The position numbers were made by a program, and so were the translations under genes. From Nostoc sp. CHAB 5836 (GTDB lineage Bacteria; Cyanobacteriota; Cyanobacteriia; Cyanobacteriales; Nostocaceae), in contig NZ_JAIVFV010000052.1 in NCBI RefSeq assembly GCF_020829445.1, positions 1 to 41,802 on the forward strand: a DNA stretch of 41,802 bases, read 5' to 3'. Shown in pieces: positions 30,721 through 39,868 of this stretch (position 1 is its first letter; each line of letters starts with the position of its first letter). The notes beneath the pieces were generated by a model. That model ran no database searches and was not told where the DNA came from. It saw nothing but the letters and a program-made list of their open reading frames with translations.

Positions 30721-33354
30721 TACCATTGGTCGTTTACTTTCCAGGACTTCTGTTGCAACCTTTGTAGAAAGCGGTCGGTAGAATAAAAAGCCCTGTACAT
30801 CCTCACAGTTGATAGATTTCAAGAACTCCAATTCCTTTTCATTCTCTACCCCTTCGGCTGTCAATTTCAATCCTAAGCTCTGCCCCAAGCTAACTATAGC
30901 TTTGATAATATGAGCTACTTTCACATCCCGCGTCAAATCTTGAATGAAAGACTTATCTATTTTCAGATTATTTAGTGGCAAAAGCTGTAGGCGCGAGAGG
31001 GAGGAATGACCCGTACCAAAGTCATCAATGGAGATGTAAACACCCATCTGCTTTAGCTCCTCTAACACCGTTCTGGTAAAATCTAAATCTTCAATGGCTG
31101 TGGTTTCGGTAATTTCTAATTCTAAAAAGCGCGGCTCCAGCCCGGTTTCTTCTAAAACTTCGGCTATAATCTCTAGCAATTTAGGTTGGCGGAACTGCTT
31201 AAGAGAAAGATTAACAGCGATCGTCATGGGTGGCAATCCGGCATCTTGCCATGCTTTATTTTGGCTACAGGCTGTCCGCAGCGCCCATTCGCCAATGGGG
31301 ATAATTAATCCATTTTCTTCGGCGAGGGGAATGAAGACACTGGGTGCGACCAACCCCATCTCTGGGTGCTGCCAACGCAACAGAGCCTCCATACCAGTAA
31401 TTTCTTGTGTAATAATGTTCACACGAGGCTGGTAGTACAGCGTAAATTCTTGGCGTTCTAGGGCATAACGCAAGCTCTTTTCTAAAGTCAGGAGTTCAGG
31501 ATTTTTAGAACTTAGGGAAACACTGTAGAATTGGTAGTTATTCCGCCCTTTATCCTTGGCGTAGTATAAAGCGGCATCTGCATTCTGGATTAGTGTTTCG
31601 GCATCAGGACTGTTGTTATCAAGCAAGGCAATACCGAGGCTGGCAGTGACATAAAGTTCATGCCCTTGGAGATAGAAAGCATCCTCAAAGGCTTGTAAGA
31701 TTCTATGGGCCACCAGGGTTACTTCTTCAATATCATTTATTCGCGGCAGTAAGATAGTGAATTCATCACCTCCCCAACGGGCTACAGTATCTCCGCCTCT
31801 GAGTGAGTCTTTTAATCTTTGGGCGACGCTTTGTAACAATTGGTCTCCCAAAGTGTGCCCCAAAGTGTCATTAATTACCTTGAAGCGATCCAGATCGAGG
31901 AAGATCACAGCTAAACTTTCGTCATTCCGCGTGGCGTTAGGCAGGGTTTTGTCGAGCAGTTCGTTAAATAGTAAGCGATTGGGCAACCCTGTCAGCACGT
32001 CATGGAGAGCTTGATAGCGAATTTTTTCTTCTACTTGCTGACGCTGACGCGTACTAATAATACTGGCGGCCATGGTCAAAAGGGTAGATTCTTCGTGCCT
32101 TGACCAATGACGCTCAAAGGTACAATCTGCCAAACCAAGACACCCCCAGAACTCATTTTCCAAGGAAAGAGGTACCAGGAGAAGGGATTGGATGCCATCT
32201 CGAATCAGGAATTCTTGTTCGGCGACAGGAAATTTTTGGGTGATTCCGCTAATCGACTGACCCCTAGAGAGAACATCGTACCAACAGGCTAATCCAGAAG
32301 CTTCATAAGGCTGATTCTGCCAATGATGGTGGGTAGATTCAATAAAAGAGTGCGTCCATTCAAACCTTAGGCTGACGGCTATTTCCCCTGTAGCAGGATG
32401 GGGATGGTTCTCAAATAGATAGGCACGATCTGCTTGAGCAGCTTCACCTAATACAGCTAGAGCTCGCTCAATACCAGTTCCATAATTCATTTCCCCTAGC
32501 AAATAATTGGCAGCTTCGGCAACTGCCTGTAGTAAGCGATCGCGCTGGCGCAGTTCGGCTGTGGCTTGCTTTTGCTCTGTAATATCCCTAATAATAAAAG
32601 TTCTAATTAAATCACTTTGAGGAAGGTAGAGAACGGATTGTTCAAAAACTTCTGCGCCGACTTCCACCTCTCGCACAAAAGAATTTTTTTCTAGATTCTT
32701 AACTCCACTCACCAGTCCTGTTAAGATCGGGTGTTGCGTCCCAACTTCCCGAAGTTTGGGAAACTTGAGAGCTGCGGCTGGATTGATATAAGTAACTGTT
32801 CCCTGAAAATCCATCTCAATAATTGGATTGGGGATGAGTTCAGGAAAGGATGCTAGGCGAGCTAGGGCAGACTCACTAGCTGCTTCCACACTGAGATCGA
32901 CAACTAGAGTTTGAAAAGGATTGGCAGGATTGGCTTGCTCTGATAGAAAACCAGATATATCTTCAACATCACAAGATTCAGAAAATGCTTGTTCCGAAAG
33001 GTTGGAAATAGCATAATATTTAGCTTGAGCTTGGTTACTGCCAAAGGCGATGATATCTCCATTCCTAAGATTGTGAGAAAAGCATTTACTGCCATTCACG
33101 AATAACCCATTAGTACTTGCTTTTCCCTTATAGTTGCCATCAATAATCTGGAAGGCGTATTGGTCATTCTCTGGAATAGTTACCCGCAATAAAATTGCGT
33201 GTTGCATTGATACTGACCGGGAAGCCAAAACAATAGTGTTTGCAGGATGCCGCCCTAGAGAATAAGTAGTCTCTCGCAAGGGGATAGTTCGCCGCCCTTG
33301 GAGGTCTTGAATGACCAATAGATGGCGTATTTTTTCCCGCTCATTTCCTAGCAT
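30718..33354 (-). CDS. FHA-PAS-GAF-GGDEF-EAL cyclic-di-GMP signalling protein
   Basis: 878 residues. FHA domain at about 20-115 ('YSLGRHPANTIVLASRSVSMQHA', 'STNGLFVNGSKC'), which binds phosphothreonine; PAS at about 165-265 ('IEMDFQGTVTYINPAA'); GAF at about 280-435; GGDEF diguanylate cyclase domain at about 450-610 with an intact 'RWGGDEFTILLPR' (GGDEF at about 527-531); EAL phosphodiesterase domain at about 625-870 with 'MEALLRWQHPEMG' and 'ISIDDFGTGHSSL'. Both catalytic motifs are intact, so it may make or destroy c-di-GMP, tuned by phosphoprotein binding and small ligands. The C terminus ends 'ESKRPMV' at a stop codon supplied by a mobile element. Confidence 0.95.
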   Translation of the reverse strand: MLGNEREKIRHLLVIQDLQGRRTIPLRETTYSLGRHPANTIVLASRSVSMQHAILLRVTIPENDQYAFQIIDGNYKGKASTNGLFVNGSKCFSHNLRNGDIIAFGSNQAQAKYYAISNLSEQAFSESCDVEDISGFLSEQANPANPFQTLVVDLSVEAASESALARLASFPELIPNPIIEMDFQGTVTYINPAAALKFPKLREVGTQHPILTGLVSGVKNLEKNSFVREVEVGAEVFEQSVLYLPQSDLIRTFIIRDITEQKQATAELRQRDRLLQAVAEAANYLLGEMNYGTGIERALAVLGEAAQADRAYLFENHPHPATGEIAVSLRFEWTHSFIESTHHHWQNQPYEASGLACWYDVLSRGQSISGITQKFPVAEQEFLIRDGIQSLLLVPLSLENEFWGCLGLADCTFERHWSRHEESTLLTMAASIISTRQRQQVEEKIRYQALHDVLTGLPNRLLFNELLDKTLPNATRNDESLAVIFLDLDRFKVINDTLGHTLGDQLLQSVAQRLKDSLRGGDTVARWGGDEFTILLPRINDIEEVTLVAHRILQAFEDAFYLQGHELYVTASLGIALLDNNSPDAETLIQNADAALYYAKDKGRNNYQFYSVSLSSKNPELLTLEKSLRYALERQEFTLYYQPRVNIITQEITGMEALLRWQHPEMGLVAPSVFIPLAEENGLIIPIGEWALRTACSQNKAWQDAGLPPMTIAVNLSLKQFRQPKLLEIIAEVLEETGLEPRFLELEITETTAIEDLDFTRTVLEELKQMGVYISIDDFGTGHSSLSRLQLLPLNNLKIDKSFIQDLTRDVKVAHIIKAIVSLGQSLGLKLTAEGVENEKELEFLKSINCEDVQGFLFYRPLSTKVATEVLESKRPMV

Positions 33355-33765
33355 GGCTGTTCCTCAAATCTCATATTTTGATGTCTTAATCTCAAAAATA
33401 TTACTCACAAAAATGTATATTTTCAGGTTGTACTTTTGGGAAAATTTTTTCACTTGTTTGGTAAACATTCTGTGAGATAGTTGCAATAGCAGAGTAGCGG
33501 GAATTCGCACTGCTAATTAATGAACCGATGAATTCACGGTTAAGGGTTCTAGATCTGATCCGTGGTCTAGGTAAAACTGTGTGCGTAATAGGTTGAACAT
33601 ACTTTTTGTACTTGTTCAAAACAACGGTCTGGACGGGTCGTTGCTGGCTGTGGAGGATACTGGAATACCAGTCCCGTGAATCAGCAAATTCTAGCTGCTG
33701 CCGCTACATTGCTTGCAATTAGCGGTGAGAGTCGTCACAGGTGATAAATTCTGTCCCTTCGTCTA
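33355..33765. other. Upstream region of the GGDEF/EAL gene
   Basis: No convincing gene; a 72-codon frame at 33401-33619 has no recognisable features. An imperfect hairpin-like stretch (TGGAATACCAGTCCCGTGAA) and 'GCTGCTGCCGCTACATTGCT' lie at 33659-33715, function unknown. Confidence 0.45.
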
Positions 33766-33896
33766 TAAGTACGTTGGTACGAAAAAAATTAAGTGTGTTA
33801 CGAAACGTAAATAAGCTTAAAACCTTTACTAATGACCAATGACAAAGGACAAATGACAGCCTTAGCCAGTTAACTTTAATTGCGCCAACCTACTTA
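33766..33896 (+). mobile_element. Heptamer-bearing TIR element, copy 5
   Basis: 131 bp, TAAGTACGTTGGTACG to GCGCCAACCTACTTA, same orientation as the rest, with a short TGACCAA/TGACAAA array. Just after it come three short direct repeats of 'TTCAAAATTCACGCA' at about 33935-33975. Confidence 0.85.
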
Positions 33897-34024
33897 CCAT
33901 CCAACCTTGTCTTTCTTAGGATACCCAGATTGACAATTCAAAATTCACGCATTCAAAATTCACGCATTCAAAATTTTTTGCGCAGCCTCTCATAGAGAAG
34001 GGAAGGAGAATAAACCCCTGAATT

Positions 34025-35860
34025 TTAAAAAGGGTTATACAGTAAACTAAAATACAGACCGTTTTCTTGTAATGTTCTGTTATTTGAGTCAACAGATACT
34101 AAAGGAATGCCCCAGTCAAGACGAACGGTGAAGCGATCGCCTTGTGACCAACGCAACCCCAGACCAACGGCAGCTAGAGTGTTAGGGTCAGGATTCTCTC
34201 CATCGGAACTGTTCCAGCCAACACCAAAATCCACAAAGGGGACGACCTGTAAGGTGCTATCTATCTCAGGTAAGCGGAGAATCGGTACTTGAACTTCAGC
34301 AGAAACAAAAGTGGCATTATCTGTCAGCAGGTAATCTTGACGGTAGCCTCGAACGCTATCCTGCCCACCTAAGCCAAATTGCTCTATGGGTAAAAGTGTT
34401 CTGGATGCTAGTTGCGTATTTAAACGTAATAACAATAAGGTTTCAGGAGCCAAAAGGCGTACCCACTGTGCTTGCCCTTGCCAAGTAAAAAAACGGTTAT
34501 CAGGAGGATCTTGATTAATCGTGGGATTCAACGCATCTATGCCGAAACTGAATTGAGAGCGTAGGGCGATGACTTCACGGCTGTTACGAGAAGTCCATTC
34601 TTGAAAAAATCGCAACGCAGATACCCTGATGCGTCCTTGGTCATCAGCACCGGGCGAAAGTAGAGATGCGGGAATCCCTTCTCCCTGTAGTATCCACGAG
34701 ATATCACTTTCGCGTCGGGAAGCTGTTAACCCAAGAGCGAATTCTTGTGTGGGAGTTTGGATTATGGGCTGATGGAATGTCAATTCGTAGTAGCGAGATG
34801 CCGATTCGATATCTAAAGATTTGAAAGCAGGTTCAATGACATTGCTTGATGTCGTCCCATAGTTGAAGGCAAGGGTTCCGTTGCGGGGATTAAGAGGCAA
34901 TGTGTAACTAGCATCAAAGGAGTTGCTAGCATCAGTGTTAGTGTATCCTAAACTCAGACCATCTCCCAATCCAAGTAAGTTGGCTTCATTTAATTGTAAT
35001 CGGCGGCGGAAACTGCCAACACTAGGCGATCGCCCATTATCAAGAACTATTTGGTTATTAAAGGTTTTTGCTTCACTGATCTTGACTTCCAAAAGACTCG
35101 TACCAGTCGCCGATCCTGCTGAGAGTTCAGCAGTCACGTTTTGAATCAAAGGATTAAGTTGCAAAAGTTGCAGTGCCTCTAGTAGACGCTGCCGATTCAG
35201 AGGCGGTGATGTCGCTATTGCTAGTCGGCTGCGGATATAATTGCGATTCAACCGCCGAGTCCCAGTTACCCGGATATCTTCTAACTTACCTTCCACCACC
35301 TGAATTTTGATCACACCGGATTGGATTGTTTGAGGCGGAATATAGGCAGCAGAAGTAATGTAACCATTTTTGACGTATAAATCAGTGATTCTAGAACGCG
35401 CTTGATACACTTCACTCAGCGAGATCGGTCGTTTGGTAAATTCAGCAGTAGCTTTGGCTAACTCTTCGGCACTGAAAACTGTGCTACCAATAACTTCAAA
35501 ACGTTCAACAACAGTAGTTTGAGGAAAGTTGCCAGGGAGTGGTTCTTCAAGTGTGGGAGTTGGGGTAGAGGGTGGAAATAGTTCCGATGGTGGGGGGAGT
35601 TGCTGTGGTACTTCAGGTGACGGAAGTGGGGAAGGTGTGGATGGTTGCACATCCTGGGGTCGTGGGATTTGTTGAGGTGTGGATGGTTGCACATCCTGGG
35701 GTCGTGGGATTTGTTGTGAGAGGATAAAATTAGTATTTGCTAATGGAGTAGTATCAACAGCCTGAGCTTTCAGTGGACTAAAAAATATGTTGTTGAGTAA
35801 TAGAAGCATACTCATCGGTAAGCAGGACACTATAAAATTTTGGGAGTATTTGTCAATCAT
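34025..35860 (-). CDS. TpsB-type (ShlB/FhaC) outer-membrane secretion protein
   Basis: 611 residues of the two-partner secretion transporter family (Omp85 superfamily). An N-terminal signal-like segment is followed by a proline-rich linker (about 55-115) with a 14-residue unit repeated twice (QIPRPQDVQPSTPQ). POTRA_2 begins near 120 ('VVERFEVIGSTVFSAEELAK'), a second POTRA with 'EGKLEDIRVTGTRRLNRNYIRSRL' follows, and the C-terminal ~360 residues form the beta barrel, with the conserved 'SVRGYRQD' loop and a terminal 'LYFSLLYNPF' ending in Phe. It should export a large TpsA exoprotein (hemagglutinin or hemolysin type). No tpsA is adjacent in the window; the downstream gene is unrelated. Confidence 0.93.
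   Translation of the reverse strand: MIDKYSQNFIVSCLPMSMLLLLNNIFFSPLKAQAVDTTPLANTNFILSQQIPRPQDVQPSTPQQIPRPQDVQPSTPSPLPSPEVPQQLPPPSELFPPSTPTPTLEEPLPGNFPQTTVVERFEVIGSTVFSAEELAKATAEFTKRPISLSEVYQARSRITDLYVKNGYITSAAYIPPQTIQSGVIKIQVVEGKLEDIRVTGTRRLNRNYIRSRLAIATSPPLNRQRLLEALQLLQLNPLIQNVTAELSAGSATGTSLLEVKISEAKTFNNQIVLDNGRSPSVGSFRRRLQLNEANLLGLGDGLSLGYTNTDASNSFDASYTLPLNPRNGTLAFNYGTTSSNVIEPAFKSLDIESASRYYELTFHQPIIQTPTQEFALGLTASRRESDISWILQGEGIPASLLSPGADDQGRIRVSALRFFQEWTSRNSREVIALRSQFSFGIDALNPTINQDPPDNRFFTWQGQAQWVRLLAPETLLLLRLNTQLASRTLLPIEQFGLGGQDSVRGYRQDYLLTDNATFVSAEVQVPILRLPEIDSTLQVVPFVDFGVGWNSSDGENPDPNTLAAVGLGLRWSQGDRFTVRLDWGIPLVSVDSNNRTLQENGLYFSLLYNPF
35634..35716 (-). repeat. Two 42-bp tandem repeats in the TpsB gene
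   Basis: Copies start at 35634 and 35676 and are identical over about 41 bases. They code the duplicated proline-rich unit ahead of the POTRA domains. Confidence 0.9.
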
Positions 35861-36354
35861 CGTAGTGGAATATTTTTTGTCAAAAACTATCGGATTATAC
35901 AGCGATTGCTTCAGATGTGAATCTTACTTGATCTTTTATCGCAAAAGTTGATATTTTGGGGAAATTTCAATTTAGAGGATGTTTGAAAAATCCTGAACCA
36001 CTAGTACCGCTTCGCGTAATTCGGAATTCATAATTACTGTTGTGTAAGGGTTTTAGACATTTAAAATGGGTGGCTGATTTCCGCCGACCTGTACTAGTAC
36101 TCCATCAGGGCAACTTTGCTTGGTAAATCAACTTTTTATTTCTTCCTTTGCCCTCTTCTCCAACGAACCGCAGAGGTACAGAGAACACTGAGAGAAAGAT
36201 TCTAATTTGGCGAATAGACATCTAGCGATCGCTTGTGTAAATCCTCTGGATAAATCTGAAATTTTTCGCGCCACTTGCGGAGGAAGTTTTGAACCTTTAC
36301 TTTTTTGATAAAAAAAGTTGAGAATAAATAGACGAACCACAGGGGGAAACTAAC
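35861..36354. other. Intergenic region between TpsB and lpdA genes
   Basis: Nearly 500 bp with no supportable gene. It holds a solo end 'AGAGGATGTTTGAAAAATCC' (about 35974), 'CCGACCTGTACTAGTACTCC' (about 36087-36106) and the dispersed 'CGAACCGCAGAGGTACAGAG' repeat at about 36163. The lpdA promoter should lie in the last 150 bp. Confidence 0.5.
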
Positions 36355-37779
36355 GTGAGTCAAGGATTTGATTACGATTTAGTAATTATCGGCGCTGGTG
36401 TAGGCGGACATGGCGCAGCCTTACACGCCGTAAGTTGCGGTCTGAAAACAGCGATTATTGAAGCTGCTGATATGGGAGGAACCTGTGTTAATCGGGGTTG
36501 TATTCCTTCCAAAGCGCTGCTGGCGGCATCTGGACGTGTGCGGGAGTTACGCAATGCCCACCATCTCAAGTCCTTGGGAATTCAAATTGGTAGCGTGGAA
36601 TTCGATCGCCAAGCGATCGCCAATCATGCTGGTAATCTCGTCTCGAAAATTCAAGGCGACTTAACCAACAGCCTCAAACGTCTAGGAGTCGATATCATCA
36701 GGGGTTGGGGAAAAATCGCTGGGGCACAAAAAGTCTCTGTTAGTGGAGATGGTGGTGAAAAAACGATCACAGCCAAAGACATCATCCTTTCCCCTGGTTC
36801 AATTCCTTTTGTACCTCCAGGGATTGAAGTAGATGGCAAAACCGTCTTTACCAGCGATCAAGGTGTGAAGTTGGAATCACTACCAGACTGGGTAGCAATT
36901 ATTGGCAGTGGTTACATCGGCTTGGAATTTTCTGATATTTACTCAGCTTTGGGTTGTGAAATCACCATGATTGAAGCCCTAGATCAGTTAATGCCAGGAT
37001 TTGACCGCGACATTGCCAAACTTGCCGAACGAGTGCTAATTACTCCCCGCGATATTGAAACCAAAGTGGGGATATACGCCAAAAAAGTCATCCCAGGTTC
37101 ACCTGTAGTAATTGAGTTAGCAGATTTCAAAACCAAAGAAGATGTAGATGTCATCGAAGTAGATGCTTGCTTGGTAGCTACAGGACGCATCCCGGCGACC
37201 AAAAATCTGGGTTTAGAGTCTGTGGGTGTGGAACTTGATCGGCGGAATTTTATCCCAGTTGACGATCGCATGGCAGTGCGATCAGGAGGTGAAGTCGTGC
37301 CGCATTTGTGGGCAATTGGCGATGCTAATGGGAAGATGATGTTGGCACACGCGGCTTCTGCTCAAGGCATCATTGCGGTAGAAAACATCGTTGGGAGGGA
37401 AACAATAGTAGACTATCGCAGCATCCCCGCAGCAGCATTTACCCATCCAGAGGTCAGTTATGTAGGCTTAACGGAAACAGCAGCTAAGGAGTTGGGACAA
37501 ACCGAAGGGTTTGAAATTGCCACAAGTCGAAGTTACTTTAAAGGCAATTCCAAAGCGTTAGCAGAAAATGAAAGCGACGGTATTGCCAAAGTGATATATC
37601 GCAAAGACACCGGAGAAGTCTTAGGCGTTCATATTTTCGGACTGCACGCCTCAGACTTAATTCATGAAGCCTCAGCTGCGATCGCAAACCGTCAATCTGT
37701 CCAAAGCCTCGCCCATCTAGTTCACGCCCATCCGACACTCTCGGAAGTTCTGGACGAAGCTTATAAACGAGCTATTTAG
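36355..37779 (+). CDS. lpdA: Dihydrolipoyl dehydrogenase (E3)
   Basis: FAD-dependent E3 subunit of pyruvate dehydrogenase and other lipoate complexes; reoxidises dihydrolipoamide with NAD+. 474 residues from a GTG start. Features: '[17 protein letters not shown]' FAD loop, redox-active '[13 protein letters not shown]' (C44, C49), '[12 protein letters not shown]' NAD-binding loop, 'LWAIGDANG' and the C-terminal '[13 protein letters not shown]' (H459, E464 as catalytic pair). The GTG is chosen because an ATG-started frame would lose the FAD loop. Stand-alone; other PDH genes are not in the window. Confidence 0.96.
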   Translation: MSQGFDYDLVIIGAGVGGHGAALHAVSCGLKTAIIEAADMGGTCVNRGCIPSKALLAASGRVRELRNAHHLKSLGIQIGSVEFDRQAIANHAGNLVSKIQGDLTNSLKRLGVDIIRGWGKIAGAQKVSVSGDGGEKTITAKDIILSPGSIPFVPPGIEVDGKTVFTSDQGVKLESLPDWVAIIGSGYIGLEFSDIYSALGCEITMIEALDQLMPGFDRDIAKLAERVLITPRDIETKVGIYAKKVIPGSPVVIELADFKTKEDVDVIEVDACLVATGRIPATKNLGLESVGVELDRRNFIPVDDRMAVRSGGEVVPHLWAIGDANGKMMLAHAASAQGIIAVENIVGRETIVDYRSIPAAAFTHPEVSYVGLTETAAKELGQTEGFEIATSRSYFKGNSKALAENESDGIAKVIYRKDTGEVLGVHIFGLHASDLIHEASAAIANRQSVQSLAHLVHAHPTLSEVLDEAYKRAI

Positions 37780-37784
37780 TCATT

Positions 37785-37979
37785 TGTCCTCTGTCATTTG
37801 TCCTTTGTCAATAAACAAGGACAAATGACCAATGACCAATGACCAATGACCAATGACCAATGACCAATGACCAATGACCAATGACAAATGACCAATGACC
37901 AATGACCAATGACCAATGACCAATGACCAATGACAAATGACCAATGACAAATGACCAATGACCAATGACCAATGACAAA
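37785..37979. repeat. Heptamer array between lpdA and trpC
   Basis: About 24 TGACCAA/TGACAAA heptamers in direct orientation from about 37810, preceded by 'CATTTGTCCTCTGTCATTTG' in inverted orientation. It lacks the TIR ends of the element seen elsewhere, and it runs to two bases before the trpC ATG. Confidence 0.9.
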
Positions 37980-37981
37980 TT

Positions 37982-38872
37982 ATGCAAATCCGCCGTCGTT
38001 CACCTAACCCAGCTATTGCTGTTTCCATGTTACGTTATCAAGCTGCCGTGCCTGATTCAGCGCCAAACAACATTTTGGAGGAAATTGTCTGGCAAAAAGA
38101 AGTAGAAGTTGACCAAATGCGGGAAAGGCTGCCTTTACGGGAATTGCAACATCAAGCACTTTTGGCGCCACCAACCCGTGATTTTGTCGCCGCTTTGCGC
38201 CAAGGTAAGACCAAGCCAGCGTTGATTGCAGAAGTCAAAAAAGCTTCACCGAGTAAAGGCGTTTTACGAGAAGATTTTGACCCAGTAGCGATCGCTATAT
38301 CTTATCAGCAAGCCAAGGCTAGTTGTCTTTCCGTGCTGACTGATGCCAAGTTCTTTCAAGGTAGTTTTGACAACTTAGCCAAGGTTCGGGCTGCGGTTGA
38401 TTTGCCCCTACTGTGCAAAGAGTTTATCATTTATCCTTACCAGATGTACTTAGCACGGGTTCAGGGTGCAGATGCTATTTTGTTGATTGCGGCTATCCTG
38501 GGCGATCAAGATTTGCAATACTTCCTCAAAATTGCTAAAAACCTGAAAATGGCAGCTTTGATTGAAGTCCATAGCTTGGCAGAACTTGACCGTGTGTTAG
38601 CCTTAGATGGCGTTTCTTTAGTCGGCATCAATAATCGCAATTTGGAAGATTTTTCCGTTGACTTGCAAACTACTTGCCAACTTTTGGCTGCAAGGGGTAG
38701 CCAATTGCAAGAGAAAAACATCCTTGTTGTCAGCGAGTCAGGACTACACAACCCAGATGATGTGAGTTTGGTGCTTACAGCAGGTGCATCTGCTGTACTG
38801 ATTGGAGAATCTTTGGTAAAACAACCAGATCCGGGTGCTGCGATCGCCCGGATATTACCGAGAAATTTCTGA
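37982..38872 (+). CDS. trpC: Indole-3-glycerol phosphate synthase
   Basis: Ring-closure step of tryptophan synthesis; a TIM-barrel enzyme of 296 residues. Signatures: '[16 protein letters not shown]' (catalytic Lys region), '[14 protein letters not shown]', '[14 protein letters not shown]' (catalytic Lys), '[10 protein letters not shown]' with Glu, '[14 protein letters not shown]' and '[13 protein letters not shown]', then the phosphate loop 'AVLIGESLV'. The long N terminus is usual in cyanobacteria. The start codon follows immediately on a heptamer array, leaving no Shine-Dalgarno sequence. Confidence 0.97.
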   Translation: MQIRRRSPNPAIAVSMLRYQAAVPDSAPNNILEEIVWQKEVEVDQMRERLPLRELQHQALLAPPTRDFVAALRQGKTKPALIAEVKKASPSKGVLREDFDPVAIAISYQQAKASCLSVLTDAKFFQGSFDNLAKVRAAVDLPLLCKEFIIYPYQMYLARVQGADAILLIAAILGDQDLQYFLKIAKNLKMAALIEVHSLAELDRVLALDGVSLVGINNRNLEDFSVDLQTTCQLLAARGSQLQEKNILVVSESGLHNPDDVSLVLTAGASAVLIGESLVKQPDPGAAIARILPRNF

Positions 38873-39265
38873 AATAAACACCTCCCCTGCGCCCCTTAGC
38901 GCCGGGGAACTGCACACAATAAGGACTTCCAAATAAAAAAACATCCAAAAATCTCACACAACAATCCTCTGTCTTCTTCATCTCTCTGTGCCGCGCCAGT
39001 TGCTACAAGGGAGAAGACCGCAATGCTTTTCCTCCCCTTAATCCCCTAGAGACGAGCGTAGCTTTAGGGGGGTGGGGTTCTCCGGGTTTAACAAGTAATT
39101 AAGCGGACATGATATAACTTCTTTCTGGAAAATCCCACAGTTGGGCGATCAATCGGGCACACTATACGTAGACATTTAGCACTTTGCCGTCAAGTATGAT
39201 CAATATTTTACCAAATCTTCATTGTTAATCAAATCCAATCCATAAGCAACGAATTATTTCTTATC
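38873..39265. other. Gap downstream of trpC
   Basis: No gene seen. It contains 'CTCACACAACAATCCTCTGT' at about 38954 (near copy of 3017-3034) and an imperfect hairpin of C-rich/G-rich text with 'CCCCTAGAGACGAGCGTAGC' at about 39034-39080. Confidence 0.5.
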
Positions 39266-39501
39266 TAAGTACGTTGGTGTGAAAAAACTCAAGTATGTTA
39301 CAAAACGTAAATAAGCTTAAAACCCTTACGAATGACAAATGACAAATGACGAATGACAAATGACAAATGACAAATGACGAATGACAAATGACAAATGACA
39401 AATGACAAATGACAAATGACAAATGACAAATGACAAATGACAAATGACGAATGACAAATGACAGCCTTAGCCAGTTAACTTTAATTGCGCCGACCTACTT
39501 A
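39266..39501 (+). mobile_element. Heptamer-bearing TIR element, copy 6
   Basis: 236 bp with the usual ends and orientation and an expanded array of about 19 units, here mostly TGACAAA with some TGACGAA. Array length and unit variant differ from other copies, showing independent expansion. Confidence 0.85.
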
Positions 39502-39569
39502 ACAATTCCTTGGCAAGAGACAAACTCTAACTCATACAAAATCCCAACTTGAAATCAAAATATAACTTC

Positions 39570-39821
39570 ATGGAGCAAATTCCTCTACCTTCACCTATTC
39601 ACTACGAACTGATACTTCAACTCTTAGAAAGACAAACCATGTTAGCAGTAAATGATCATCCAGATTTACGGCATCAGGTAAATCAGCTAATTATTACTCT
39701 TCGTAAAGCTGCTGTGCAACAAAAGCGGCTAGAAGAAATTTGCGAGTTTTCCTCTGTAACTATTGACCACCGTTGGTCGATCAACCATCATAATGATCGC
39801 AAAGTTATTGCCCCCGATTGA
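39570..39821 (+). CDS. Small conserved cyanobacterial protein (DUF5340-like)
   Basis: 83 residues from ATG 39570; an upstream TTG at 39549 is less likely. Mostly helical: 'HYELILQLLERQTMLAV', 'DLRHQVNQLIITLRKAAVQQKRLEEICE', then 'VTIDHRWSINHH'. From memory this matches a short family of unknown function found in cyanobacteria (DUF5340); I hold that assignment loosely. No motif suggests an activity. Confidence 0.75.
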   Translation: MEQIPLPSPIHYELILQLLERQTMLAVNDHPDLRHQVNQLIITLRKAAVQQKRLEEICEFSSVTIDHRWSINHHNDRKVIAPD

Positions 39822-39868
39822 ACCTGATAACTTAATGTCTAAACCTCATTTATACAAAAATTATCTTA

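Noticed and set aside
33401..33619. 72-codon minus-strand ORF upstream of the GGDEF/EAL gene
   Set aside because: It has Ser/Arg-rich composition without motif and no convincing ribosome site; it may be leader sequence.
36128..36340. 70-codon minus-strand ORF upstream of lpdA
   Set aside because: It contains the same dispersed repeat and overlaps the region where the lpdA promoter is expected; no domain recognised.
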